From Actinomycetota bacterium (GTDB taxonomy: Bacteria; Actinomycetota; Actinomycetes; S36-B12), in assembly GCA_010029945.1 (NCBI GenBank), contig RGQW01000082.1:1-7560 (forward strand): a DNA stretch of 7,560 nucleotides, read 5' to 3'. The notes under the pieces are model-generated. The model did not search any database and was not told the DNA's origin. It saw only the letters and a program-made list of their open reading frames with translations. A program made the position numbers and the translations under genes. Below, piece after piece: positions 1 through 6,425 of this stretch; position 1 is the first letter of the stretch; every line of letters starts with the position of its first letter.

Positions 1-21
1 CGGCTTCGCCTGCGAGTTCCG

Positions 22-1026
22 CTACGCCTGCTCACCCGCCTTCTCCTCCGGAGTAGCCGTCAAGCGACCCGCATGGGCAATGGCATCCGGATCCCGACGC
101 GTCTTGATCCACGAAGCGATCGTCACGACCACGAGAACCACCCCGATGAAGGCCAACGACCACGTCGTTTCGATCTTTGGCACCGTGTCCGGGAACACCT
201 CGTGGAAGTAGGTCAGGACGAGTTTCACGCCGATGAACATCAAGATGACCGCCAAGCCGGTCGACAGATACACGAGTTTGTCCAGCAAGCCCTTCAGCAC
301 GAAGTACAAAGCCCGGAGCCCGAGCAGGGCAAAGGCGTTGGCAGCGAAAACCAAATACGGCTCCTGGGTCACCCCAAAGGTTGCCGGAATCGAGTCGAGT
401 GCGAAAAGAAGGTCCGTGCCGCCGATCGCGATCATGACGAGCAACAACGGAGTGGCGACCTTGACGCCATCGATAACCGTGAAGAGTTTGGTGCCGTCGT
501 ACTCGTCGGCAAACCGATAACGCTTGCGAACGTTGCGGATGATGATGTTGTCCATCGGGTCCGGGTCCTCGTTGCGGTGACGCATCAGCTGAATCCCGGT
601 CCACAACAGCAACGCGCCGAACAGCACGAAGGTGAACGCGAACAAGGAGATCGCCGTCGCGCCTATGGCAATAAAGATGGCACGCATCACGAGTGCGAGG
701 ACCACTCCCACGAGAAGCACACGCTGATGCAAGTTTGCTGGCGTCCGGAACTGGGTGAGGATGATGATGAAGACGAACAGGTTGTCCACACTGAGGGATT
801 TTTCGACCAAGTAAGCGGTGAAGTATTGAGTCCCGTAGTCCGCCCCAGCCCAATTCCACACAATCACACCGAAGATGATCGCCACCGCGATGTAAAAGAT
901 GCTCCACAGCATGCCCTCACGGAACATCACTTCATGCGGCTTCCGGGTCACCGTGAAGAAGTCCACCAAGATCAGCAGCACAATGGCACCGATCGTGATG
1001 GCCCACACGAGCAGCGACGTGTCCAT
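22..1026 (-). CDS. TerC/Alx-family integral membrane protein, probable metal-ion (Mn-type) exporter
   Basis: This is a 334-residue polytopic membrane protein with about nine hydrophobic segments (roughly 6-25, 40-59, 71-92, 102-124, 127-146, 190-213, 225-245, 252-273, 290-308). A hydrophilic loop lies at about 148-188 and a charged cytoplasmic-type tail after 308. Two TerC-family signatures are plain: EKSLSVDN (75-82) and FALDSIPA (208-215), whose acidic residues are conserved in the family. Members include TerC of tellurite-resistance clusters and E. coli Alx; E. coli Alx and Bacillus homologues have been linked to manganese export. The substrate here is inferred from the family only. There are no other ter genes nearby, so I do not call tellurite resistance. 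The start ATG is preceded by GGAAGAAG, a moderate ribosome-binding purine run. It follows uvrB after 47 nt with no terminator visible, so co-transcription is likely. Confidence 0.92.
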   Translation of the reverse strand: MDTSLLVWAITIGAIVLLILVDFFTVTRKPHEVMFREGMLWSIFYIAVAIIFGVIVWNWAGADYGTQYFTAYLVEKSLSVDNLFVFIIILTQFRTPANLHQRVLLVGVVLALVMRAIFIAIGATAISLFAFTFVLFGALLLWTGIQLMRHRNEDPDPMDNIIIRNVRKRYRFADEYDGTKLFTVIDGVKVATPLLLVMIAIGGTDLLFALDSIPATFGVTQEPYLVFAANAFALLGLRALYFVLKGLLDKLVYLSTGLAVILMFIGVKLVLTYFHEVFPDTVPKIETTWSLAFIGVVLVVVTIASWIKTRRDPDAIAHAGRLTATPEEKAGEQA

Positions 1027-1073
1027 GTTCGAGATTCTTCTTCCGTGCGAGGGTGGGGCTGGCTGGCGCGAGC

Positions 1074-3137
1074 CTAGCCCGTGGCTTCCCGCATCCCGCG
1101 CAGTTCCGTCTTCAGATCAGCAACCTCGTCCCGGAGCCGCGCGGCTAGTTCGAATTGCAAATCTGCTGCGGCTTGATGCATCTGGGCCGTGAGTTGCTCA
1201 ACGAGTGAGACCAACTCGCTTTCCGCCATCGATGCGCTGCGACGCGCCGGCATCGGAGTCTGCCCCGATGGACTACCGATCAACGCCTCAGTGTCGGCCT
1301 CCTCCCGAACGAGGAGGTCCGTGATGTCGGCTATCCGCTTTCGAAGGGGCTGAGGATCGATTCCGTGCTCGGTGTTGTACGCGATTTGCTTCGCTCGACG
1401 ACGGTTGGTCTCGTCGATCGCCTGTCGCATCGATGGTGTGATGGCATCTGCATACATGTGCACCTCACCGGAGACGTTGCGAGCAGCGCGGCCGATGGTT
1501 TGAATCAACGACGTTTCCGACCTGAGGAAGCCTTCTTTGTCCGCGTCCAAGATGGCCACCAGGGACACCTCCGGCAGGTCCAGGCCCTCACGAAGCAAAT
1601 TGATGCCGACAAGCACATCGAAGACACCGGCACGCAGCTCACGAAGGAGTTCGACTCGTCGCAAAGTGTCGACTTCTGAATGCAAGTACTGCACCCGGAT
1701 GCCGTGCTCTCCTAGGTAATCCGTCAGGTCTTCCGCCATGCGCTTCGTCAGCGTCGTCACCAAGGCGCGCTCACCACGTTCCGCACGCACGCGCACCTCA
1801 TGCATCAAGTCGTCAATCTGACCCTCGGTCGGCTTGACCACGATCTCGGGATCAACCAAACCTGTTGGCCGGATCACCTGCTCGACCACATCGCCCTCGA
1901 CTCGACCTAGTTCGTAGGCGCCCGGGGTCGCCGAGAGATAGACCGTTTGATTGATGCGTTCGACGAATTCCGCCCACGTCAACGGCCGGTTATCCAACGC
2001 CGAGGGAAGACGGAAACCATGCTCCACGAGTGTTCGTTTACGCGAGGTGTCCCCTTCGTACATCGCACCGATCTGCGGCACCGTGACGTGGGATTCGTCG
2101 ATCACCAGCAGAAAGTCCTCCGGGAAATAGTCGAGCAGGCAGTGCGGGGCCGAGCCGGGCGGCCGCCCATCGATGTGGCGCGAATAGTTCTCGATGCCAG
2201 AACAGGTGCCCACCTGTCGCATCATCTCGATGTCATAGCTGGTTCTCATGCGTAGCCGCTGTGCCTCGAGTTGCTTGCCCTGGGCCTCCAACTCCACGAG
2301 TCGAGTCTGCAACTCCGCCTCAATGTCGCCGATGGCGCGCTCCATGCGTTCTGGTCCCGCCACGTAATGGGTTGCCGGGAAGATGTACATCTCCTGGTCT
2401 TCGGTCAGAATTTCTCCGGTCACCGGGTGCAGCGTCATCAGTCGCTCGATGTCATCTCCAAACATCTCGATGCGAACGGGATGTTCTTCATACATCGGAA
2501 AGACCTCAACGGTGTCACCACGCACACGAAAGGTTCCGCGTTCGAAGGCAATGTCATTTCGCGTGTATTGGATGTCGACCAGCATTCGCAGGAGAGCGTC
2601 TCTCTCCCGCTCCTCCCCGACGCGTAGCCGCACCATCCGATCGACGTACTCCTGCGGAGTCCCCAATCCGTAGATCGCCGACACCGAGGCGACCACCAGC
2701 ACATCCCTGCGCGTCAACAATGAGTTGGTCGCTGAGTGGCGCAACCGCTCTACTTCCTCATTGATCGAGGAGTCCTTTTCGATGTATGTATCGGTCTGCG
2801 GCACATACGCCTCAGGTTGGTAGTAGTCGTAGTACGAGACGAAATACTCAACGGCGTTACGGGGCAAGAGTTCTCGGAACTCCGTCGCTAACTGCGCGGC
2901 CAACGTCTTGTTTGGTGCCATGACCAACGTCGGTCGTTGCAGGCGCTCCACAAGCCATGCTGTGGTGGCCGACTTACCTGTTCCCGTTGCACCCAGGAGC
3001 ACGACGTCACCGTCGCCACCTTCGATGCGTCGGGCGATTTCCTCGATGGCTTGCGGCTGGTCTCCCGCAGGCGCGTAGTCCGAGACGACCTCGAACGGCG
3101 CGACCGTGCGCTGCAGATCCGTCACGGGCCGCGTCAT
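1074..3137 (-). CDS. uvrB: Excinuclease ABC subunit B (UvrB)
   Basis: UvrB is the damage-verifying helicase-like subunit of nucleotide excision repair; it receives lesions from UvrA and recruits UvrC. From the ATG at 3137 the protein has 687 residues, the usual length. Visible motifs are Walker A GATGTGKS (49-56), the beta-hairpin YYDYYQPEAY (102-111) that clamps DNA, DESH (347-350), SATP (402-405), the helicase motif V-VI region ending GRAARN (549-554), and a C-terminal UVR domain (about 641-680, DLQFELAARLRDE) that contacts UvrC. I chose 3137 because its ATG overlaps the coaE stop (ATGA) and the protein then begins MTRPV..RTVAPFEVVS, much like streptomycete UvrB. A GTG at 3164 in the same frame has a good AGGTGG 7 nt upstream and would add 9 residues; it remains an alternative. 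All key residues appear intact. Confidence 0.98.
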   Translation of the reverse strand: MTRPVTDLQRTVAPFEVVSDYAPAGDQPQAIEEIARRIEGGDGDVVLLGATGTGKSATTAWLVERLQRPTLVMAPNKTLAAQLATEFRELLPRNAVEYFVSYYDYYQPEAYVPQTDTYIEKDSSINEEVERLRHSATNSLLTRRDVLVVASVSAIYGLGTPQEYVDRMVRLRVGEERERDALLRMLVDIQYTRNDIAFERGTFRVRGDTVEVFPMYEEHPVRIEMFGDDIERLMTLHPVTGEILTEDQEMYIFPATHYVAGPERMERAIGDIEAELQTRLVELEAQGKQLEAQRLRMRTSYDIEMMRQVGTCSGIENYSRHIDGRPPGSAPHCLLDYFPEDFLLVIDESHVTVPQIGAMYEGDTSRKRTLVEHGFRLPSALDNRPLTWAEFVERINQTVYLSATPGAYELGRVEGDVVEQVIRPTGLVDPEIVVKPTEGQIDDLMHEVRVRAERGERALVTTLTKRMAEDLTDYLGEHGIRVQYLHSEVDTLRRVELLRELRAGVFDVLVGINLLREGLDLPEVSLVAILDADKEGFLRSETSLIQTIGRAARNVSGEVHMYADAITPSMRQAIDETNRRRAKQIAYNTEHGIDPQPLRKRIADITDLLVREEADTEALIGSPSGQTPMPARRSASMAESELVSLVEQLTAQMHQAAADLQFELAARLRDEVADLKTELRGMREATG

Positions 3138-3727
3138 GCGGGCCGCCGGGTCCACTCCGACCACAAGGCGTCCACCTGTGCGCGCGTCGCGTCATACGAG
3201 CCGCTGTTGTCGATCACGGCATCCGCAGCCTCGAGGCGCTGGTCTCGAGACGCTTGGCGCAACATTCGCTGGCGGACATCCGTCTCGTCCATACCTCGGC
3301 GCACGGCTCTGTCGATTTGCACCGACTCAGGCACGTCCACCACGACGACAACATCCACGAGGGACACCTGACCACTTTCCACCAGCAGCGGCATTTCATA
3401 CACGACGATCTCGGAGGTTTCCTCCGCGCGAGAGATATCTCGCTCCGCCTGCTCACGAATGGCCGGGTGGGTGATCTCGTTTAAGCGTCGAGTTCCCCGT
3501 TCATCGGCAAACGCGCGCTCAGCGAGTAGCGCCCTGTCCAACGTGCCGTCCTCGAGCAGGATGTCCGATCCGAACTTCTCGGCTAGACGTGCGAGCACGG
3601 AGGAACCCGGTGCGACCACGCGGCGAGCGATCTCGTCTGCGTCGACGACCGCTGCGCCCATGTCGGCGAGCATCTCGACCACGGTGGATTTCCCGGAGCC
3701 GATTCCCCCGGTGAGACCGACACGCAC
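3134..3727 (-). CDS. coaE: Dephospho-CoA kinase
   Basis: CoaE phosphorylates the ribose 3'-OH of dephospho-CoA with ATP, the last step of coenzyme A synthesis, in the cytosol. The 197-residue protein opens with the P-loop GGIGSGKS (7-14). DADEIAR (29-35) follows, then LNEITHP (82-88), PLLVESG (113-119), the lid-type arginines in QIDRAVRRGM (137-146), and ADAVIDNSGS (168-177), all typical of the family. The start is a GTG, 15 nt after the rpsA stop. The in-frame upstream codon run is closed by that same TAG, and a weak purine stretch GAGAAG lies 8 nt before the GTG. The length fits a single-domain CoaE. The C-terminal UPF0157 (GrpB-like) domain fused to mycobacterial CoaE is absent. The stop overlaps the uvrB ATG, which suggests coupled translation within an rpsA-coaE-uvrB operon. 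Confidence 0.97.
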   Translation of the reverse strand: MRVGLTGGIGSGKSTVVEMLADMGAAVVDADEIARRVVAPGSSVLARLAEKFGSDILLEDGTLDRALLAERAFADERGTRRLNEITHPAIREQAERDISRAEETSEIVVYEMPLLVESGQVSLVDVVVVVDVPESVQIDRAVRRGMDETDVRQRMLRQASRDQRLEAADAVIDNSGSYDATRAQVDALWSEWTRRPA

Positions 3728-3742
3728 CTGGGCGGCTTCTCG

Positions 3743-5203
3743 CTAGTCGTTCGTGAGCTTGTCGCGCAGGGCCTGCAGAGCCTCGTCGGACGCAAGCGAG
3801 CCGTCCGTCTCCTCGGCCTCGGACGAGTAGGAGGTGGCTTCACCACTTTCCACCGCGGCAGCTTGATCGGCCTCTTGGGCGTCGCTCATCTGCTTGCGAT
3901 GCGCTTCCCACCGTGCGTGCGCGTCCGCGTACTCCTGCTCCCAGGCGGCACGCTGATCCTCAAAACCGGCCTTCCATTCACCGGTCTCCGGATCGAAGCC
4001 ATCGGGCCCGATGTACTTGCCGGCCTCGTCGAATGCCGGAGCCATGCCGTACAGGTACGGGTCGAACTCCTCCGAGGCCTGGGTGTCTGCCGAATCGTTC
4101 GCCTGCTTGAGAGAAAGCGAAATCCGTCGACGCTCAAGGTCGATATCGATGACCTTGACGAACAGCTCGTCGCCTACCTGGACGATCTGCTCCGGCAGTT
4201 CGATGTGCCGCTCGGCGAGCTCGGATATGTGCACCAGACCCTCGATTCCTTCGTCCACGCGAACGAACGCGCCGAAGGGGACCAGCTTCGTCACCTTGCC
4301 GGGCACCACCTGATTGAGTTGATGGGTCCGCGCGAAGTGCTGCCAGGGGTCTTCCTGCGTCGCCTTCAGCGACAGCGAGACCCGCTCACGATCCATGTCG
4401 ACGTCGAGAACCTCGACGGTCACCTCGGTGCCGACCTCGACCACCTCGGACGGATGGTCGATGTGCTTCCAGGACAGCTCGGAGACATGGACCAGACCGT
4501 CGACACCGCCGAGGTCGACGAAGGCTCCAAAGTTCACGATGCTCGAGACCACACCGGACCGGATCTGTCCCTTTTGCAGCTGCGTCAGGAATGTCTGGCG
4601 AACCTCCGACTGCGTCTGCTCAAGCCAGGCTCGACGGGACAGCACTACGTTGTTGCGGTTCTTATCCAGCTCGATGATCTTTGCTTCGAGGGTCTTGCCG
4701 ACGTAGGGCTGGAGATCCCTGACTCGGCGCATCTCGACGAGGGACGCCGGGAGGAACCCGCGCAGCCCGATGTCCAGGATGAGTCCACCCTTGACGACCT
4801 CGATGACCTGGCCTTCAACCACGCCGTCTTCTTCCTTGACCTTCTCGATCGTGCCCCAGGCGCGCTCGTACTGCGCCCTCTTCTTGGACAGGATCAGTCG
4901 GCCTTCCTTGTCCTCCTTCTGCAGGACGAGGGCCTCAACCGAGTCTCCGACACCGACGACCTCGTTCGGGTCGACGTCGTGCTTGATGGAGAGTTCGCGG
5001 GAGGGAATAACGCCCTCAGTCTTGTAGCCGATATCGAGAAGTACTTCGTCTCGATCGACCTTGACGATGGTGCCTTCGACGATGTCACCGTCGTTGAAGT
5101 ATTTGATGGTCGCGTCGATCGCGGCAAGAAAATCGTCGGCGGAGCCGATGTCGTTCACGGCAACTTGAGTAGGCGTGGACGTGGAGGTTGTAGGAGCAGT
5201 CAT
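3743..5203 (-). CDS. rpsA: 30S ribosomal protein S1
   Basis: S1 helps the 30S subunit capture and unwind mRNA at initiation. This 486-residue protein has four S1 (OB-fold) repeats at about 39-107, 127-191, 212-280 and 298-366. The last two are the best conserved, with FGAFVDLGGVDGLVHVSELS and FGAFVRVDEGIEGLVHIS motifs. A charged tail (367-486) follows, ending SLASDEALQALRDKL as in mycobacterial RpsA. Four repeats plus this tail is the usual actinobacterial form, against six repeats in E. coli. The start at 5203 is the most upstream in-frame choice: the ATG 21 nt earlier is followed at once by TAA, and the N-terminus aligns with mycobacterial RpsA at QVAVNDIGS. No Shine-Dalgarno sequence is visible before it (TTTCCCCTTCT). 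The mycobacterial homologue has been proposed, with dispute, as a pyrazinoic acid target. Identity is near certain. Confidence 0.98.
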   Translation of the reverse strand: MTAPTTSTSTPTQVAVNDIGSADDFLAAIDATIKYFNDGDIVEGTIVKVDRDEVLLDIGYKTEGVIPSRELSIKHDVDPNEVVGVGDSVEALVLQKEDKEGRLILSKKRAQYERAWGTIEKVKEEDGVVEGQVIEVVKGGLILDIGLRGFLPASLVEMRRVRDLQPYVGKTLEAKIIELDKNRNNVVLSRRAWLEQTQSEVRQTFLTQLQKGQIRSGVVSSIVNFGAFVDLGGVDGLVHVSELSWKHIDHPSEVVEVGTEVTVEVLDVDMDRERVSLSLKATQEDPWQHFARTHQLNQVVPGKVTKLVPFGAFVRVDEGIEGLVHISELAERHIELPEQIVQVGDELFVKVIDIDLERRRISLSLKQANDSADTQASEEFDPYLYGMAPAFDEAGKYIGPDGFDPETGEWKAGFEDQRAAWEQEYADAHARWEAHRKQMSDAQEADQAAAVESGEATSYSSEAEETDGSLASDEALQALRDKLTND

Positions 5204-5233
5204 AGAAGGGGAAATCCATTACATCGATGAAAT

Positions 5234-5247
5234 CCAGCGGTCGCTGG
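5234..5247. repeat. 14-bp palindrome upstream of rpsA
   Basis: CCAGCGGTCGCTGG consists of two 6-bp arms (CCAGCG/CGCTGG) around a 2-bp centre, ending about 31 nt before the rpsA ATG. As RNA it would form a 5-bp stem with a 4-nt loop. As DNA it could be an operator-like site. I know of no protein that binds this exact sequence, so its function is unknown and chance occurrence is possible. Confidence 0.3.
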
Positions 5248-5263
5248 GCCCCCCAAGGCTACG

Positions 5264-5296
5264 GCAGGGGCATCAGGGGTGCTCGACAGCCCCTGC
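5264..5296 (-). repeat. Perfect 8-bp inverted repeat with a competing shorter hairpin in the rpsA leader
   Basis: GCAGGGGC (5264-5271) and GCCCCTGC (5289-5296) are perfect reverse complements separated by 17 nt. The spacer carries a second CAGGGG (5274-5279), which can pair with the same CCCCTG (5290-5295). Two mutually exclusive stems are therefore possible in RNA of either strand. The element lies about 60-90 nt upstream of the rpsA start. No U-tract follows, so a simple terminator is unlikely. The pairing is seen directly; a regulatory role is inference. Confidence 0.4.
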
Positions 5297-5343
5297 AGCG
5301 GGAGAATTCCGCCAATCGTGTGACCTTGGGCTCCGAATGCGAC

Positions 5344-5368
5344 CTCGGGCCCCGAAGACGGCCCCGAG
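5344..5368 (-). terminator. Imperfect GC hairpin just after polA
   Basis: Eight nt after the polA stop, a 6-bp stem CTCGGG/CCCGAG encloses a further CC/GG pair after a one-base bulge or mismatch, with a loop of about 8 nt. There is no U-run after it on the transcript, so it does not meet the usual definition of an intrinsic terminator. It could attenuate polA read-through or be part of the rpsA leader fold. Confidence 0.25.
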
Positions 5369-5372
5369 AAGG

Positions 5373-5402
5373 GTATTAGTGGCCGGCGGCCTGCCAGTTC
5401 AA
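5373..5402 (-). promoter_or_regulatory. Weak candidate sigma70-type promoter for rpsA
   Basis: On the minus strand TTGAAC (5402-5397) is followed after 18 nt by TAATAC (5378-5373), which overlaps the polA stop codon. The match is 4/6 to the -35 and 3/6 to the -10 consensus. A start about 7 nt downstream would give rpsA a leader of roughly 160 nt containing the inverted repeats described separately. This is a low-confidence call made because rpsA is separated from polA and may need its own promoter. Confidence 0.2.
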
Positions 5403-6425
5403 TCCCTGACCCACCGATACATCCAGCGGGACCTGCAATGCGGCGGCGGCGCCCATCTGCGAGCGGACGAGATCCTCGACCTCCTGCGCTTCGCCCGGCG
5501 CCACCTCGAGGACCAGCTCGTCATGCACCTGCAACAAAAGGCGGGAGCCGAGGCTGCGTTCGGTTAACGCCCGATCAACGTTCAGCATCGCCACCTTGAC
5601 GATGTCCGCGGCGGTCCCCTGAATGGGGGCATTGAGAGCCATCCGCTCCGCCATCTCTCGACGTTGACGATTGTCATGATTGAGATCGGGCAAGTACCGG
5701 CGGCGCCCGAACATCGTCTCGGTGTAGCCGCGCTGCCGAGCCTCGACTACGACCCCGGCGAGGTAGTCGCGGACACCACCGAATCGAGTGAAGTATTCGT
5801 CCATCAGGTCCTGCGCCTCGTTCGGCGATATCCGCAGTTGCTGCGCAAGCCCGAATGCGGACAGTCCGTAGGCCAGGCCGTAGCTCATCGCCTTGATGCG
5901 TCGCCGCATCTCAGGATCGACGTCGGATTCGTCCACCCCGAACACTCGGGCCGCGACGGAATTGTGGAGGTCTTCGCCTTCCATGAACGCCTCGATCAGC
6001 CCCTCATCCCCCGACGCGTCCGCCATGATGCGCATCTCGATCTGGCTGTAGTCCGCGGTCATCAATGACTCGAAGCCGTCACCCACAATGAAGCAACCGC
6101 GGATTCTGCGTCCGGCTTCAGTGCGGATGGGGATGTTCTGAAGATTGGGGTCGGACGATGAGAGTCGACCGGTGGCTGCGGCCGTCTGTCGGAACGTGGT
6201 GTGGATGCGCCCCTCATCGTCGACCAAGGGAAGCAGCCCCTCCACGGTCTGACGCAACTTCGACACATCCCGCCACGCCAACAGCTGCTCGAGAACAGGG
6301 TCCTCGGTTGTGGCGAACAAGTTCTGCAGCGCCTCGGCATCGGTGGTGTACCCCGTTTTGATCTTCTTCGTCTTCGGCAACCCACGATCGACAAACAAGA
6401 CTTCCTGCAACTGAGGTGCGGCCAA
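5376..6425 (-). CDS. polA: DNA polymerase I, C-terminal polymerase domain (downstream frame of split polA)
   Basis: This frame encodes the rest of the DNA polymerase I thumb, plus palm and fingers. Recognisable homology begins at about PQLQEVLF (6416). Numbering from the nominal TTG at 6425, motif A is DYSQIEMR (catalytic D125), motif B is RRRIKAMSYGLAYG (K178, Y182) and motif C is QVHDE (D302, E303). All catalytic residues are present. Family knowledge says a Tyr at the Y182 position, as in mycobacterial PolI, T7 polymerase and the Taq F667Y mutant, reduces discrimination against dideoxynucleotides. The protein ends QAAGH followed by TAA, like other actinobacterial PolI proteins. The TTG is only the first possible initiator in this frame and I doubt it is a real start, because a product from there would lack most of the thumb and both exonuclease domains. 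The domain itself looks under normal selection, so the lesion is recent or an artefact. Confidence 0.9.
   Translation of the reverse strand: MAAPQLQEVLFVDRGLPKTKKIKTGYTTDAEALQNLFATTEDPVLEQLLAWRDVSKLRQTVEGLLPLVDDEGRIHTTFRQTAAATGRLSSSDPNLQNIPIRTEAGRRIRGCFIVGDGFESLMTADYSQIEMRIMADASGDEGLIEAFMEGEDLHNSVAARVFGVDESDVDPEMRRRIKAMSYGLAYGLSAFGLAQQLRISPNEAQDLMDEYFTRFGGVRDYLAGVVVEARQRGYTETMFGRRRYLPDLNHDNRQRREMAERMALNAPIQGTAADIVKVAMLNVDRALTERSLGSRLLLQVHDELVLEVAPGEAQEVEDLVRSQMGAAAALQVPLDVSVGQGLNWQAAGH

Noticed and set aside
1..21. Terminator after the terC-like gene
   Set aside because: Only 21 nt are available before the window edge and they hold no hairpin followed by a T-run.
22..1026. Tellurite-resistance determinant
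   Set aside because: TerC homology alone is not enough. No terA, terB, terD or terE neighbours are present, and the genomic setting is housekeeping.
1027..1073. Manganese (yybP-ykoY) riboswitch before the terC-like gene
   Set aside because: Only 47 nt separate it from uvrB and the sequence shows no such fold, so there is no room for the element unless it lay inside uvrB.
73..1077. 334-codon plus-strand open frame opposite the terC-like gene
   Set aside because: The product is hydrophilic, rich in His, Arg and Asp, with no fold signature, while the opposite strand gives a clear TerC membrane protein. I treat it as a coding shadow.
2261..2764. Plus-strand open frames opposite uvrB (also around 2937-3484)
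   Set aside because: Arg/Pro/Cys-rich translations overlapping conserved UvrB and CoaE sequence, with no recognisable motif.
3863..5230. 455-codon plus-strand open frame opposite rpsA
   Set aside because: It exactly mirrors a highly conserved S1 gene. Its translation (rich in L, D, R, H) has no recognisable domain and its length follows from the codon bias of the minus-strand gene.
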